Assembly: GCA_964630595.1 (NCBI GenBank)
Contig: CAZVVT010000003.1
Coordinates: 62,001 to 126,000 of the forward strand
Length of the DNA: 64,000 nucleotides
Direction: 5' to 3'
Origin: CAZVVT01 sp964630595
GTDB lineage: Bacteria > Chlamydiota > Chlamydiia > Chlamydiales > VFKH01
This document shows positions 40,032-48,018 of this stretch, piece by piece; position 1 is the stretch's first letter, and each line of letters begins with the position of its first letter. The position numbers were made by a program, and so were the translations under genes. Below the pieces are notes generated by a model, which saw only the letters and a list, made by a program, of their open reading frames with translations, did no database searches and was not told where the DNA came from.

Positions 40032-40705
40032 TCGACCCTGCGATAGGAGAGTTCAACGGAAGAGAGCGCCTGCGAGGCAAAGCTCTCCATCTCTTGCTGG
40101 ATCTCTCGCGATGTGTTTTTCAGGTAGTTGTAGGCAATCAATGCTGGGATAGCAACGAGCAAACCCAGAATGGTGGTGCCCAGTGCCATGGCCAGACCGC
40201 TCAGTACCGCCTCGCTGGTTTGGCCTCCACCCTTTTGGCTGAGTTCAGAGAAGGTTGTCAAAATGCCCCACACAGTACCCAAAAGGCCTAAAAAGGGTCC
40301 CAGTGTGACCACCGTAGAGAGAATAAAGAGATTCTTTTCCAGGTCCTTGATGTGGTTGCTAATGGTGGCGGAAAGAGAAGAGCCAACGAGATCAATATCC
40401 GCTGTGGATAATGCTTGGGCATCTCCTGTTTGATTCTTGCGCAAAATTTCTAGCGTCTGTTCTTTGAGCTGGCGATAGATATCGAGAAAGGGGTGTTCAT
40501 CGCCCTTATGCTCCAAAGAGAGAGGGCGATTTTTGCTCTGTTGAAAATGGCTGGCTAAATGACGTCCCTGCTTTCGCACCGCACGAAAAGCGAGCACTTT
40601 TTGGGCCAAAATCAGCCAGCTTATGATAGACAAAAAGAAGAGTCCGAGAAAAATCATCTTTCCGATGAGATCGGAATCTGTATAGGCAGCAATAAGGGGA
40701 TTCAT
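40028..40705 (-). CDS. tolQ: Biopolymer transport protein ExbB/TolQ
   Basis: 225 residues from MNPLIAAYTD (the frame extends 22 codons further, but that part has no homology). Three membrane segments (MIFLGLFFLSIISWLILAQK; FILSTVVTLGPFLGLLGTVW; GLAMALGTTILGLLVAIPAL) with the conserved GPFLGLLGTVWGI. First gene of an eight-gene minus-strand operon tolQ-tolR-tolA-tolB-pal-lysM-murI-methyltransferase. Divergent from dsbD. Confidence 0.92.
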   Translation of the reverse strand: MNPLIAAYTDSDLIGKMIFLGLFFLSIISWLILAQKVLAFRAVRKQGRHLASHFQQSKNRPLSLEHKGDEHPFLDIYRQLKEQTLEILRKNQTGDAQALSTADIDLVGSSLSATISNHIKDLEKNLFILSTVVTLGPFLGLLGTVWGILTTFSELSQKGGGQTSEAVLSGLAMALGTTILGLLVAIPALIAYNYLKNTSREIQQEMESFASQALSSVELSYRRVE

Positions 40706-40819
40706 AGGCTCCAATATCCTCCAATGGCAACATTTGCGTGAAGATCTGCATAACTCTCTTATAATGAGCATGTTATGGTATTAATGCTGCTTTTGCATAA
40801 ATTGTTTAGAATAAAGGGT

Positions 40820-42781
40820 ATGAAAACGCTACTTCGATTTCTCGCTCTAGCTTTCCTCTCTTTTGCCACCTTGGGTGCAGCAGAAGGAGCAAGTGCTCAA
40901 CCCGTTCAAGTTGAGATCGTTGCGTCGCATACAGCGGCTGTAGCCGGTCAAACTGTTGACGTAGGTTTGGCGTTTCACCTGCAAGAGGGTTGGCACACCT
41001 ACTGGAAGAACCCTGGTGAAGCAGGGGCTCCTATTGCTGTAAAGTGGCAGCTGCCCGCTGGTGTAGAGGTATCTGATCTACAGTGGCCCGCTCCCGACAT
41101 TTTTGAAACGCAAGGGATTCAGTCGATTGGTTATGACAAAGACTTCGTGCTGGTAGCGAAAGTGCGCGTACCTGCGGACTATTCGGGAGAAACGCTGACC
41201 TTGAAGGGTCGTGTGACATGGGTAGCCTGTGAAGAGTCATGTGTGCCCGGTAGCGCCAGCGTTACAACAGATTTGACCATTGCTAAAGAGGCTGTGGAGG
41301 GTGCGGCGTTGCCGATCCTGACGCAAGCGAAATCGGCGATGCCGGTCAGCGATCCTTCGTTGAAGATTGTGCAGAAGGGCAAAGAGGCCTTCGTGAAGCT
41401 GGGTGAACAGGAGTTGGTAGCGAAGAACGCTCTCTTTGTGCCGGAAGCCAGTGGTGGTAAAGCAAGTGACTTGGCACAAGCTTCTCCTTCAAAGGGTGTC
41501 GTCAAATTTGAAGACAAGTCGTTTGCTGTAGAGGCTTCGGCCTTTAGTCAGGAAACAAGTACGACCACATCGGTCTTCTTGTGGGCTTTGCTAGCGGCGT
41601 TTGCCGGTGGCGCGATCCTGAACTTGATGCCCTGCGTCTTCCCCGTGCTTTCGATTAAGGTCTTGGGAATTTTCGAGATTGCGAAAGATAACGCTGCGCT
41701 GCGTCTGGGACACGGTCTGTCCTACCTCGCCGGTGTGTTGGTCTCTTTCTTGAGTTTGAGCAGCTTGTTGCTGGTGCTGAAAGCAACGGGTCAGCAAGTG
41801 GGTTGGGGTTTTCAGTTGCAAGAGCCTCTTTTCGTGGCCTTTTTGGCGGCGCTGCTCTTCGTGATGGGACTCAACCTCTTTGGTCTTTTCGAGATGGGTA
41901 CATCGCTCAGCTCTCTGGCACAAGATAATCGCAAAGCGAAGCTTACCTCTTCTTTCTTGAGTGGTATTTTGGCTACGCTGGTAGCAACGCCTTGTACAGG
42001 GCCCTTGCTGGGTTCTACGCTGGGTCTGGCTTCTTCGCTGCCTGCGGTGCAATCGCTTACTTTGTTTGGTACTATGGGTCTGGGGATGGCTGCACCTTTC
42101 GTGCTCCTTCTTCTCTGTCCTCCGCTGCTGAACCGTCTGCCCCGTCCCGGTCTTTGGATGGAGCGCTTAAAGCAGGCGATGGGCTTCTTGATGATGGCCT
42201 CGGTGCTGTGGCTTCTCTGGGTATTCGAAGCGCAAACGGGATTCGTTGCAGTTCTTTGGTTGCTCGCAGGCTTTATCCTCCTCGCTATCGCTACATGGGT
42301 GTACGGTAGTTGGGGTGGTGTGGACAAGAGCAGTCGTGTGCGTAAAACTGCGTGGACCATTGCTCTGGCGCTGATTCTTTCTTCAGGCGGTCTCGTGTCG
42401 TGGCAGGTACAGCAGCCGGTAGCGATCAACCAGGAACAGGTTGTCACCGATAGTCGCTGGCAGCCCTACTCGAAAGAGCGTCTGCAGACGCTTCTGGCCG
42501 AAGGCAAAAAGGTTTTTATCGACGTGACGGCGAAGTGGTGCTTGATTTGCCAAGCCAACAAAGCTGTCTTGCACAGTGATGCAGTGGAAAAGGCTTTTGA
42601 TGATAAGGAAGTGGTTACGCTGATTGCCGACTGGACGAAGGGCGATCCGGAAATCACGGAACTTCTCCAGCAGAACCAGAGAAGTGGCGTGCCTTTCTAC
42701 GTCTACTACGACGGCAATAAGAGCCCGAAAGCTTTGGCGGAAACGTTGACTACAGGACAAGTTCTTGACGCGCTTAATTGA
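40820..42781 (+). CDS. dsbD: Thiol:disulfide interchange protein DsbD
   Basis: 653 residues from MKTLLRF (a longer start at 40775 would bury the signal peptide). After the signal sequence comes a periplasmic N-domain (HLQEGWHTYWKNPGEAGAPI; VACEESCVPG), then an eight-helix core with redox cysteines in LMPCVFPVLSIKVL and VATPCTGPLLGST, and a C-terminal thioredoxin domain with TAKWCLICQANK (CxxC). It carries electrons from cytosolic thioredoxin to periplasmic disulfide proteins, relevant to cysteine-crosslinked chlamydial envelopes. tatD overlaps its end by 17 bp. Confidence 0.92.
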   Translation: MKTLLRFLALAFLSFATLGAAEGASAQPVQVEIVASHTAAVAGQTVDVGLAFHLQEGWHTYWKNPGEAGAPIAVKWQLPAGVEVSDLQWPAPDIFETQGIQSIGYDKDFVLVAKVRVPADYSGETLTLKGRVTWVACEESCVPGSASVTTDLTIAKEAVEGAALPILTQAKSAMPVSDPSLKIVQKGKEAFVKLGEQELVAKNALFVPEASGGKASDLAQASPSKGVVKFEDKSFAVEASAFSQETSTTTSVFLWALLAAFAGGAILNLMPCVFPVLSIKVLGIFEIAKDNAALRLGHGLSYLAGVLVSFLSLSSLLLVLKATGQQVGWGFQLQEPLFVAFLAALLFVMGLNLFGLFEMGTSLSSLAQDNRKAKLTSSFLSGILATLVATPCTGPLLGSTLGLASSLPAVQSLTLFGTMGLGMAAPFVLLLLCPPLLNRLPRPGLWMERLKQAMGFLMMASVLWLLWVFEAQTGFVAVLWLLAGFILLAIATWVYGSWGGVDKSSRVRKTAWTIALALILSSGGLVSWQVQQPVAINQEQVVTDSRWQPYSKERLQTLLAEGKKVFIDVTAKWCLICQANKAVLHSDAVEKAFDDKEVVTLIADWTKGDPEITELLQQNQRSGVPFYVYYDGNKSPKALAETLTTGQVLDALN

Positions 42782-43487
42782 TGCTCACGCGCACCTGAGC
42801 GGTTTTTCTGACGAGGAATTGCTGGCAGTAATGGCGCGCGCCCACGCTGCGGGGGTGGTTGCTGTGGTGAATGTCGCCACTGATTTAGCCGGTCTACGCA
42901 AGGGTTTGCGCTATCCCAACCTCGCTGCAGCGATTCCTCCACACGATGTCGAAGAGGCAAATTTAGTCGATTACTTCACCGAAATTGAGCTCTTCTGCGA
43001 TCGCCTCATTGCGATTGGAGAGACGGGGTTGGATAGTCACGGACCGCTCGAGCCGCAGATCGTTTGGTTGAAGCGGCATATCCAGTTGGCAAAAACCGTG
43101 CATCTGCCCTTAGTGATTCACTGCCGCGGTTGTTTTGAGCCGCTCTTTCGCGTCTTTGATGAAGAGAAGTGGACAGGGCCTTTTCAGCTGCACTGCTTTA
43201 CGGGCACGTTGAGCGAAGCGCAAGAGGTGGTGGCGCGAGGCGGCTTTGTTTCGTTCAGCGGCATCATCACGTTTAAGAAGAGCGAAGAGCTGCGAGCGAT
43301 TGCGCAAGCGCTGCCGCCAACGCGTGTTGTGGTGGAAACAGATGCCCCGTGGCTGGCGCCTGTGCCCTTTCGCGGCAAACCGTGTGAGCCATCCATGCTT
43401 GTGCATACAGCAAAAGCGGTGGGCATTTCTGCTGAGCAATTAACGGCAAACACTCTTTCCCTATTTCCCAAAATCCAGTTAGACTAA
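42765..43487 (+). CDS. tatD: TatD-family metal-dependent hydrolase
   Basis: 240 residues from TTG 42765. Metal-site motifs are LIDAHAHLSGF (HxH), AIGETGLDSHG, PLVIHCRG, LHCFTG and VVETDAPWLAP. TatD proteins are DNases or D-aminoacyl-tRNA hydrolases; the physiological substrate is uncertain. The dsbD-tatD order is the same as in Chlamydia, and the overlap with dsbD suggests coupling. Confidence 0.92.
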   Translation: MTRLIDAHAHLSGFSDEELLAVMARAHAAGVVAVVNVATDLAGLRKGLRYPNLAAAIPPHDVEEANLVDYFTEIELFCDRLIAIGETGLDSHGPLEPQIVWLKRHIQLAKTVHLPLVIHCRGCFEPLFRVFDEEKWTGPFQLHCFTGTLSEAQEVVARGGFVSFSGIITFKKSEELRAIAQALPPTRVVVETDAPWLAPVPFRGKPCEPSMLVHTAKAVGISAEQLTANTLSLFPKIQLD

Positions 43488-43494
43488 TCAGGTT

Positions 43495-44958
43495 GTGAAG
43501 AAAACCTTTGTTATTGCGCTTCTTCTTCGTCTGGTTTTGGGCTTTCTCGCCGCCTGCTGTCTCGCAATTTATCTGGTGCCTGAAGAGGCGCAGTACTGGA
43601 TTTGGAGTCGCCATCTAGACTGGGCCTATTACAGCAAGCCTGCAGGAGTCGCCTACCAAATTGCGCTGTCGACGGCGCTCTTTGGAGACACAGAGCTGGG
43701 CATACGCGCGCTTTCCGTCATCATTTCGGCGTTGATTGGTGTGGCGATCTACGCTGCCTGTAGGGGTGCGGCCATTAAGAGAGAGCTTGCGGCCATGGCA
43801 GCGCTGCTCTTCTGTTTGTCACCCATTGGCATGCTCGGCTCCTTTGCAGCCACCACTGACGGGGGCATGTTGCTCTTCTCGATCTTGGCCTTCGGCGTAT
43901 TGCTGAAATCTTTTCCTGACGAAAAGTCGCCGCGTTGGCTGCTCTTTGCAGTCTTGGTGGCCTTGTCGGGCTGGTTCAAGTGGTCGGCCTACATCTTGTG
44001 GTTGCCTGCTTTTCTCGGACTCATCCTCTATCCCTATTGGCGCACGCGCACAGTGTGGACAGCTTTGCTGCTTTCGCTCGTGGGATTGATTCCCTCGCTG
44101 ATTTGGAACATCCAGCGCGATTGGCCCACCTTCCAGCATGTCTTTCATCAAGCTGTGCAAGTGGGGCAATCGAGGCCCAACTTCGCCGAATTCTTCCTTG
44201 CGCAAGGGGCGCTGCTCTTTCCCATTCCCTTTATCTTCTTTCTTGTTGCTCTCTGGCGCTCATTCAAACGGCCCAAGCCGCAGGTGCTAGCTTTCAGCGC
44301 TTTTGCAGCAGCCCTGCTCTTGCTGCCTTTCTTAGGGCTCTCTTTTTTCCAGCGCATCCAAGCCAACTGGGCGCTCATCTTTATGCCGCCGGCGGCTATC
44401 GCTGCGGCCCTTGTTGGCAGTCGCAGATGGCTGAATGGCTCTCTCATCATCTCAGCAGCGCTTTCTGTGGTGATGCTCTTCGTGCCCATCTTGGCGAAGC
44501 ATGGCAGAACGCTGATCTCCTACCGCTCCAACCTCTTCAAAGAAGCGGTAGGCTGGGGCAGTTTGCGCAAAGTGCTGCAAAAGCAGCCCCACCAGGACTT
44601 TCTGGCCAGCAATAGCTACCAGATGGCCTCGATTCTCTCTTTCTACGGACCTGATCAAAGCCGAGCGTACGTACTCAACATCGACCATCGCCGCAAAAAC
44701 CAGTTCTCCTACATGCCGCCACTCAATGTTGCAGAGGCGGGCAAAAGTGGCCTCTTCGTGCTGCTGCAAGACAAGCCCTTTGATGAAGCCACCGTTGTGG
44801 CTCGCACACTCTCTCTACTCAAACCCTACTTCACCAACGTGCGTTTCGCATCGACCCACGTCATCTACCAATCCAATCGCAAGCCGGTAAAGTGGATACT
44901 TCTATTTAATTGTCAAGGCGTTCTAGAAAATAGTCCAATTGACCCAGATCGATATTAA
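43495..44958 (+). CDS. GT39/ArnT-type membrane glycosyltransferase
   Basis: 487 residues from GTG 43495, with about ten membrane segments in the first 340. The signature LVPEEAQYWIWSRHLDWAYYSKPAG contains the acidic catalytic position and the DW-YYSKP pattern of polyprenyl-phosphate-dependent mannosyl/aminoarabinosyl transferases; a second landmark is ALSGWFKWSAYILWLPAF. It probably transfers a sugar from a lipid carrier on the periplasmic side, possibly to LPS; donor and acceptor unknown. It starts 7 bp after tatD. The last 15 residues look like recent extension into the neighbouring A+T-rich island. Confidence 0.82.
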   Translation: MKKTFVIALLLRLVLGFLAACCLAIYLVPEEAQYWIWSRHLDWAYYSKPAGVAYQIALSTALFGDTELGIRALSVIISALIGVAIYAACRGAAIKRELAAMAALLFCLSPIGMLGSFAATTDGGMLLFSILAFGVLLKSFPDEKSPRWLLFAVLVALSGWFKWSAYILWLPAFLGLILYPYWRTRTVWTALLLSLVGLIPSLIWNIQRDWPTFQHVFHQAVQVGQSRPNFAEFFLAQGALLFPIPFIFFLVALWRSFKRPKPQVLAFSAFAAALLLLPFLGLSFFQRIQANWALIFMPPAAIAAALVGSRRWLNGSLIISAALSVVMLFVPILAKHGRTLISYRSNLFKEAVGWGSLRKVLQKQPHQDFLASNSYQMASILSFYGPDQSRAYVLNIDHRRKNQFSYMPPLNVAEAGKSGLFVLLQDKPFDEATVVARTLSLLKPYFTNVRFASTHVIYQSNRKPVKWILLFNCQGVLENSPIDPDRY

Positions 44959-45116
44959 TAGTAATATAAGTTCAAGCTCCGTTGTTGTGGACACCTTGAG
45001 GATTTCAAATGTGCTCACCGACGATAACCAATTAATTAGGAGTCTAGCGCCCCTTGATTCGTAGAATCGAGAAGCTCCACTCACCTAAACGAACTCTGGT
45101 TGGTTAGACAATCCTC
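44959..45116. other. A+T-rich spacer at the island border
   Basis: No gene, tRNA or clear inverted repeat is seen. The sequence is richer in A+T than the upstream genes and marks the transition into the low-GC island with the two repeat paralogues. Confidence 0.5.
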
Positions 45117-45135
45117 AAAACCCTCCCGCGGAGCT
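45117..45135 (+). repeat. Duplicated 19-bp 5' element, copy 1
   Basis: AAAACCCTCCCGCGGAGCT followed by a T-run, located 42 bp before the start codon of the first repeat paralogue. An identical 19-mer lies before the second paralogue at 47968-47986. Either part of the duplicated unit or a shared leader/regulatory element. Confidence 0.7.
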
Positions 45136-45177
45136 CTTTTTTACAGAAAACTCGAACTTGCACTACACCGAACGATT

Positions 45178-47868
45178 ATGACAGGCACTTATCCAGTTGA
45201 TGGCCCTTTAGTAGGGGGCTATACCGAAACCCCTGCTTTTGATGTCTTGGCTCCATACCGCTCTGATGGCGCACAAGCTACTCGGAAAATCGGGCTTGTT
45301 GCAGCAGCCGTTCTTCTTTCTTACGCTACTGTGGACAGAGTATATGTAAGAAGAGCGTACCGAGCATATGCGAGAAGGGTGTATGAAGTTGTGGCATTTG
45401 AACGGGCTAAAGCGGATATCGAGAGAGATCTAAGTGGGACATCTAGAAATATTAGAAGTTATGGCATTACCAACCAAAGCGCTTTAAAAAAGCTCGCCAA
45501 ACTGGTCGCCCGACAAGACGGATGGGCAATCTCTAGTACCATCGGAAAGTATGGTATTAAAGAACAAGCAGATCTCGTAGAGATTGCCAGGTTAGCGGCT
45601 CACCAAAATGGATGGGGAGTCTCTCAACATATCAGAAATTATGGGATCGATCCAGCCGCTCGAACAGAAATTGCCAAGTTTGTAGCGCAACAAAGTGGAC
45701 TGGCAGTTTCTGAGCACATCGCAAAGTATGATATCGCAGACCCAACTGTTCGAGCAGAGATTGCTAGATTGGCTGTCCAGCAAAACGCAAGAGGGGTTTC
45801 TTCAAGGATCTCGAATTATTGCATCGAAGACCCGGCCACGCTCATCGAAATTGCCAAGTTGGCTGCCCAACAAGACGGACATGGGGTCAGTGAGTACATC
45901 AAGGACTATTTGATCGCAGACCCAGCTGTTCGAGCAGAGATTGCCAGGCTGGCAGCTCGCCAAAATGGATTGGCAGTTTCCTGTTTCATCGAAAATTACG
46001 GTATTACGGACGCGCAAGCATTAACAGAAATTGCATTGATAGCCGTAGCGCAAAATACAGAGAGTTCAGAATTGTTGAAAAGAGAGTATGGCATTAGTAG
46101 CACGGAGGAATTGCGGGATCGAGGAATTCAAATTCTTGAGGACTTTTTTGCCAAAAAGGGCGTGGATATTGCAAAGGGTTCTGTCCTGGATATGGCCTTA
46201 AAGGCGATCCACGACTCTCGCAGCACATCTCTTGTGGCCGCTCTCTTAGCGCAAAGCATTGAGTTTTTGCGAAAGACTTCTTCGGATGAGGTTGCAGCGT
46301 GCATCAAAGCGTACGAAGAAATACCTAAGCTTAGAGTTCATATGCGGTTGCCCTGTTTGGTTTTGATGCAGTGGAGAAAGTCAAAAGATGAGGACAGAGA
46401 AGACGTTTTGACTTTTCTGCGAAAAAAAGAAAGTCGAGAGGGCATGCGCAATGCGACAACGGGTCAAGCGCAGCTTTTATTGCGTCTTTTCATGGACTTA
46501 TCGCGAGAGGCCATTTCTGATGAATCTCGTTGGAAATTACTTGCCCGAGCGGTCAGAAAAAGCGAAGAGCAATGGTCTGTGTTGGCAGCGTTGTTTGCTC
46601 TTTGTGATCAGGCTACTCCATCGCGAGTCACAGCGGTAGTCGATGCTTCGTCGCTCTCAGAGGCACTTTCTGAAGGAATAAAGACGTTATTGCAGATTAG
46701 AGATGTGGTGGATTCAGAAACCATAATCGATGATGCATTTTTGAAGAGCTATGGCAAGACATTTGGGCAGACACGTGTTCCTCATGCTCTTTTGCGCTAT
46801 ATGAAGAGGATTCAGCCACTGAAAAATGCGGAGCTGATGAGAGCGGCACAAAAGTTTGTTCGGGGCGTTCTGGCAGGAACTTTTCGTGCAGATCGCTACA
46901 ATATTGAAAAAAATCCTCATTTGAAAAAACTGGCAGCAAAAGCGCCTAAAGTATTTGAAGCTTGGCAAAGCGGAGTGCAAGTGCAAAAACTGGCAGCAAT
47001 AGAAAAGCCTGCAAAAGAAGCAGAGGTGGACTATGTAGCCTTCTTCAAGCAGAAAATGCATGACGGACATACAAAGATCGGCGGCGTAGAGCAATTGCCT
47101 CAGCTGGATCGATTATTGCTCAATGAAAGAGCTCTTGATCAATACCAAAAACAAGATGATCCGACAAAGGTGCCAAGAGTCGTTTTCTCCGGAGGGGCTT
47201 CTGTAGAAGGCAGGGCTTGTGAAACAGAGGTGATGTGTATTCAGCTGCTTCATCCAAAAACAACCCCGTGGAGAAGAAAAGAATTGCTTGCTGCTTTGGC
47301 TGCCAGCCTCGGTCATCTGAAGTTGAAAAATGATATCGAAGAGTTGCGAAAAGGACCTGTACGAATCAGCGGGGAACTCACAGTAGTCAATAGCGATGGC
47401 TGGCAAGATCTCTTTCTTTGCGGTACAGAAGTTCTAGGCTCTTGCCAAAGAATCGATGGAGATCCTTTTTACAACAAGTGCCTTCTGGCCTATTGCCTGG
47501 ATGGCAAAAACCGTCTTTTGGCCGTCAAAGACGGTTCAGGCAAAATTGTTGCTCGTTGCATCTTTCGAATTTTGTTGGATAAGAGAAGCGGTAGCCCCGT
47601 TTTATTTCAGGATCGTATCTATCCGGATCGTTGTCTGCCAGAGTATCAAGCAGCGCTTAATGATTTAGCGAGCCAAATTGCCTCCGAGATGGACTGTCCT
47701 CTCACTACACGTAACGAACATAAAGATAAAACGATGGCCACTGTAGCGCTACGATCCTACGGCGGCCCCGCTCCATATGAGTACGAAGATGCTGCGCGGG
47801 GGGTGGAGGAAGACGGAATATTTGACATACCTGATGCTTACATTGTTGCCACTAAGCCTTGTTTCTAA
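45178..47868 (+). CDS. 900-residue protein with 30-residue repeats, paralogue A
   Basis: 896 residues from ATG 45178, chosen because the second paralogue opens the same way (M-T/S-G-x-YP). One hydrophobic segment (about 38-57). Seven helical repeats of 30 residues follow, with Tyr at 95, 125, 155, 184, 214, 244 and 274 (consensus YGI-DPA-L-EIAKLAAQQ then DG-GVS-HI-N). A long helical middle and a C-terminal domain follow (FLCGTEVLGSCQRIDGDP, then CLLAYCLDGKNRLLAVKD). I do not recognise the family. Single anchor plus solenoid plus conserved C-terminal domain suggests a secreted or envelope protein that binds a partner. Lower GC than neighbours. Confidence 0.8.
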   Translation: MTGTYPVDGPLVGGYTETPAFDVLAPYRSDGAQATRKIGLVAAAVLLSYATVDRVYVRRAYRAYARRVYEVVAFERAKADIERDLSGTSRNIRSYGITNQSALKKLAKLVARQDGWAISSTIGKYGIKEQADLVEIARLAAHQNGWGVSQHIRNYGIDPAARTEIAKFVAQQSGLAVSEHIAKYDIADPTVRAEIARLAVQQNARGVSSRISNYCIEDPATLIEIAKLAAQQDGHGVSEYIKDYLIADPAVRAEIARLAARQNGLAVSCFIENYGITDAQALTEIALIAVAQNTESSELLKREYGISSTEELRDRGIQILEDFFAKKGVDIAKGSVLDMALKAIHDSRSTSLVAALLAQSIEFLRKTSSDEVAACIKAYEEIPKLRVHMRLPCLVLMQWRKSKDEDREDVLTFLRKKESREGMRNATTGQAQLLLRLFMDLSREAISDESRWKLLARAVRKSEEQWSVLAALFALCDQATPSRVTAVVDASSLSEALSEGIKTLLQIRDVVDSETIIDDAFLKSYGKTFGQTRVPHALLRYMKRIQPLKNAELMRAAQKFVRGVLAGTFRADRYNIEKNPHLKKLAAKAPKVFEAWQSGVQVQKLAAIEKPAKEAEVDYVAFFKQKMHDGHTKIGGVEQLPQLDRLLLNERALDQYQKQDDPTKVPRVVFSGGASVEGRACETEVMCIQLLHPKTTPWRRKELLAALAASLGHLKLKNDIEELRKGPVRISGELTVVNSDGWQDLFLCGTEVLGSCQRIDGDPFYNKCLLAYCLDGKNRLLAVKDGSGKIVARCIFRILLDKRSGSPVLFQDRIYPDRCLPEYQAALNDLASQIASEMDCPLTTRNEHKDKTMATVALRSYGGPAPYEYEDAARGVEEDGIFDIPDAYIVATKPCF

Positions 47869-47891
47869 TGATGAATTATAATTAATTGAAA

Positions 47892-47969
47892 CCCTATGAA
47901 TATGCTGCGGGTGGGATGCAGGCGAACGGAATGTTTACCATAAGGGATGCCCACCTTGTTGGGGGCTAA
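47892..47969 (+). pseudogene. C-terminal scrap of a third repeat paralogue
   Basis: 26 codons reading PYEYAAGGMQANGMFTIRDA and ending HLVGG-stop, which align with the C-terminus of paralogue B (PYEYEDAAGGVQIGGRFSVA). It follows the intact stop of paralogue A and leads directly into the second 19-bp element. A deleted third copy of the family therefore once lay here. Confidence 0.8.
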
Positions 47970-47986
47970 AACCCTCCCGCGGAGCT
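47968..47986 (+). repeat. Duplicated 19-bp 5' element, copy 2
   Basis: Identical to 45117-45135 and again followed by a T-run, 32 bp ahead of the start of paralogue B. Confidence 0.7.
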
Positions 47987-48018
47987 TTTTTTTTACGCAA
48001 AACGTGTATATAGCGAGT

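Noticed and set aside
40706..40819. Extended starts for tolQ (40771) and dsbD (40775)
   Set aside because: These would overlap nearly head to head and add sequence unlike either family; the internal methionines give normal N-termini.
43935..44615. 226-codon alternate frame inside the GT39 gene
   Set aside because: Leu/Ala/Ser-rich as expected from shifted membrane-protein codons, with no ribosome site.
45400..46050. 90-bp periodicity as a CRISPR or satellite
   Set aside because: It is in phase with a protein repeat of 30 residues inside a long open frame and diverges like coding sequence.
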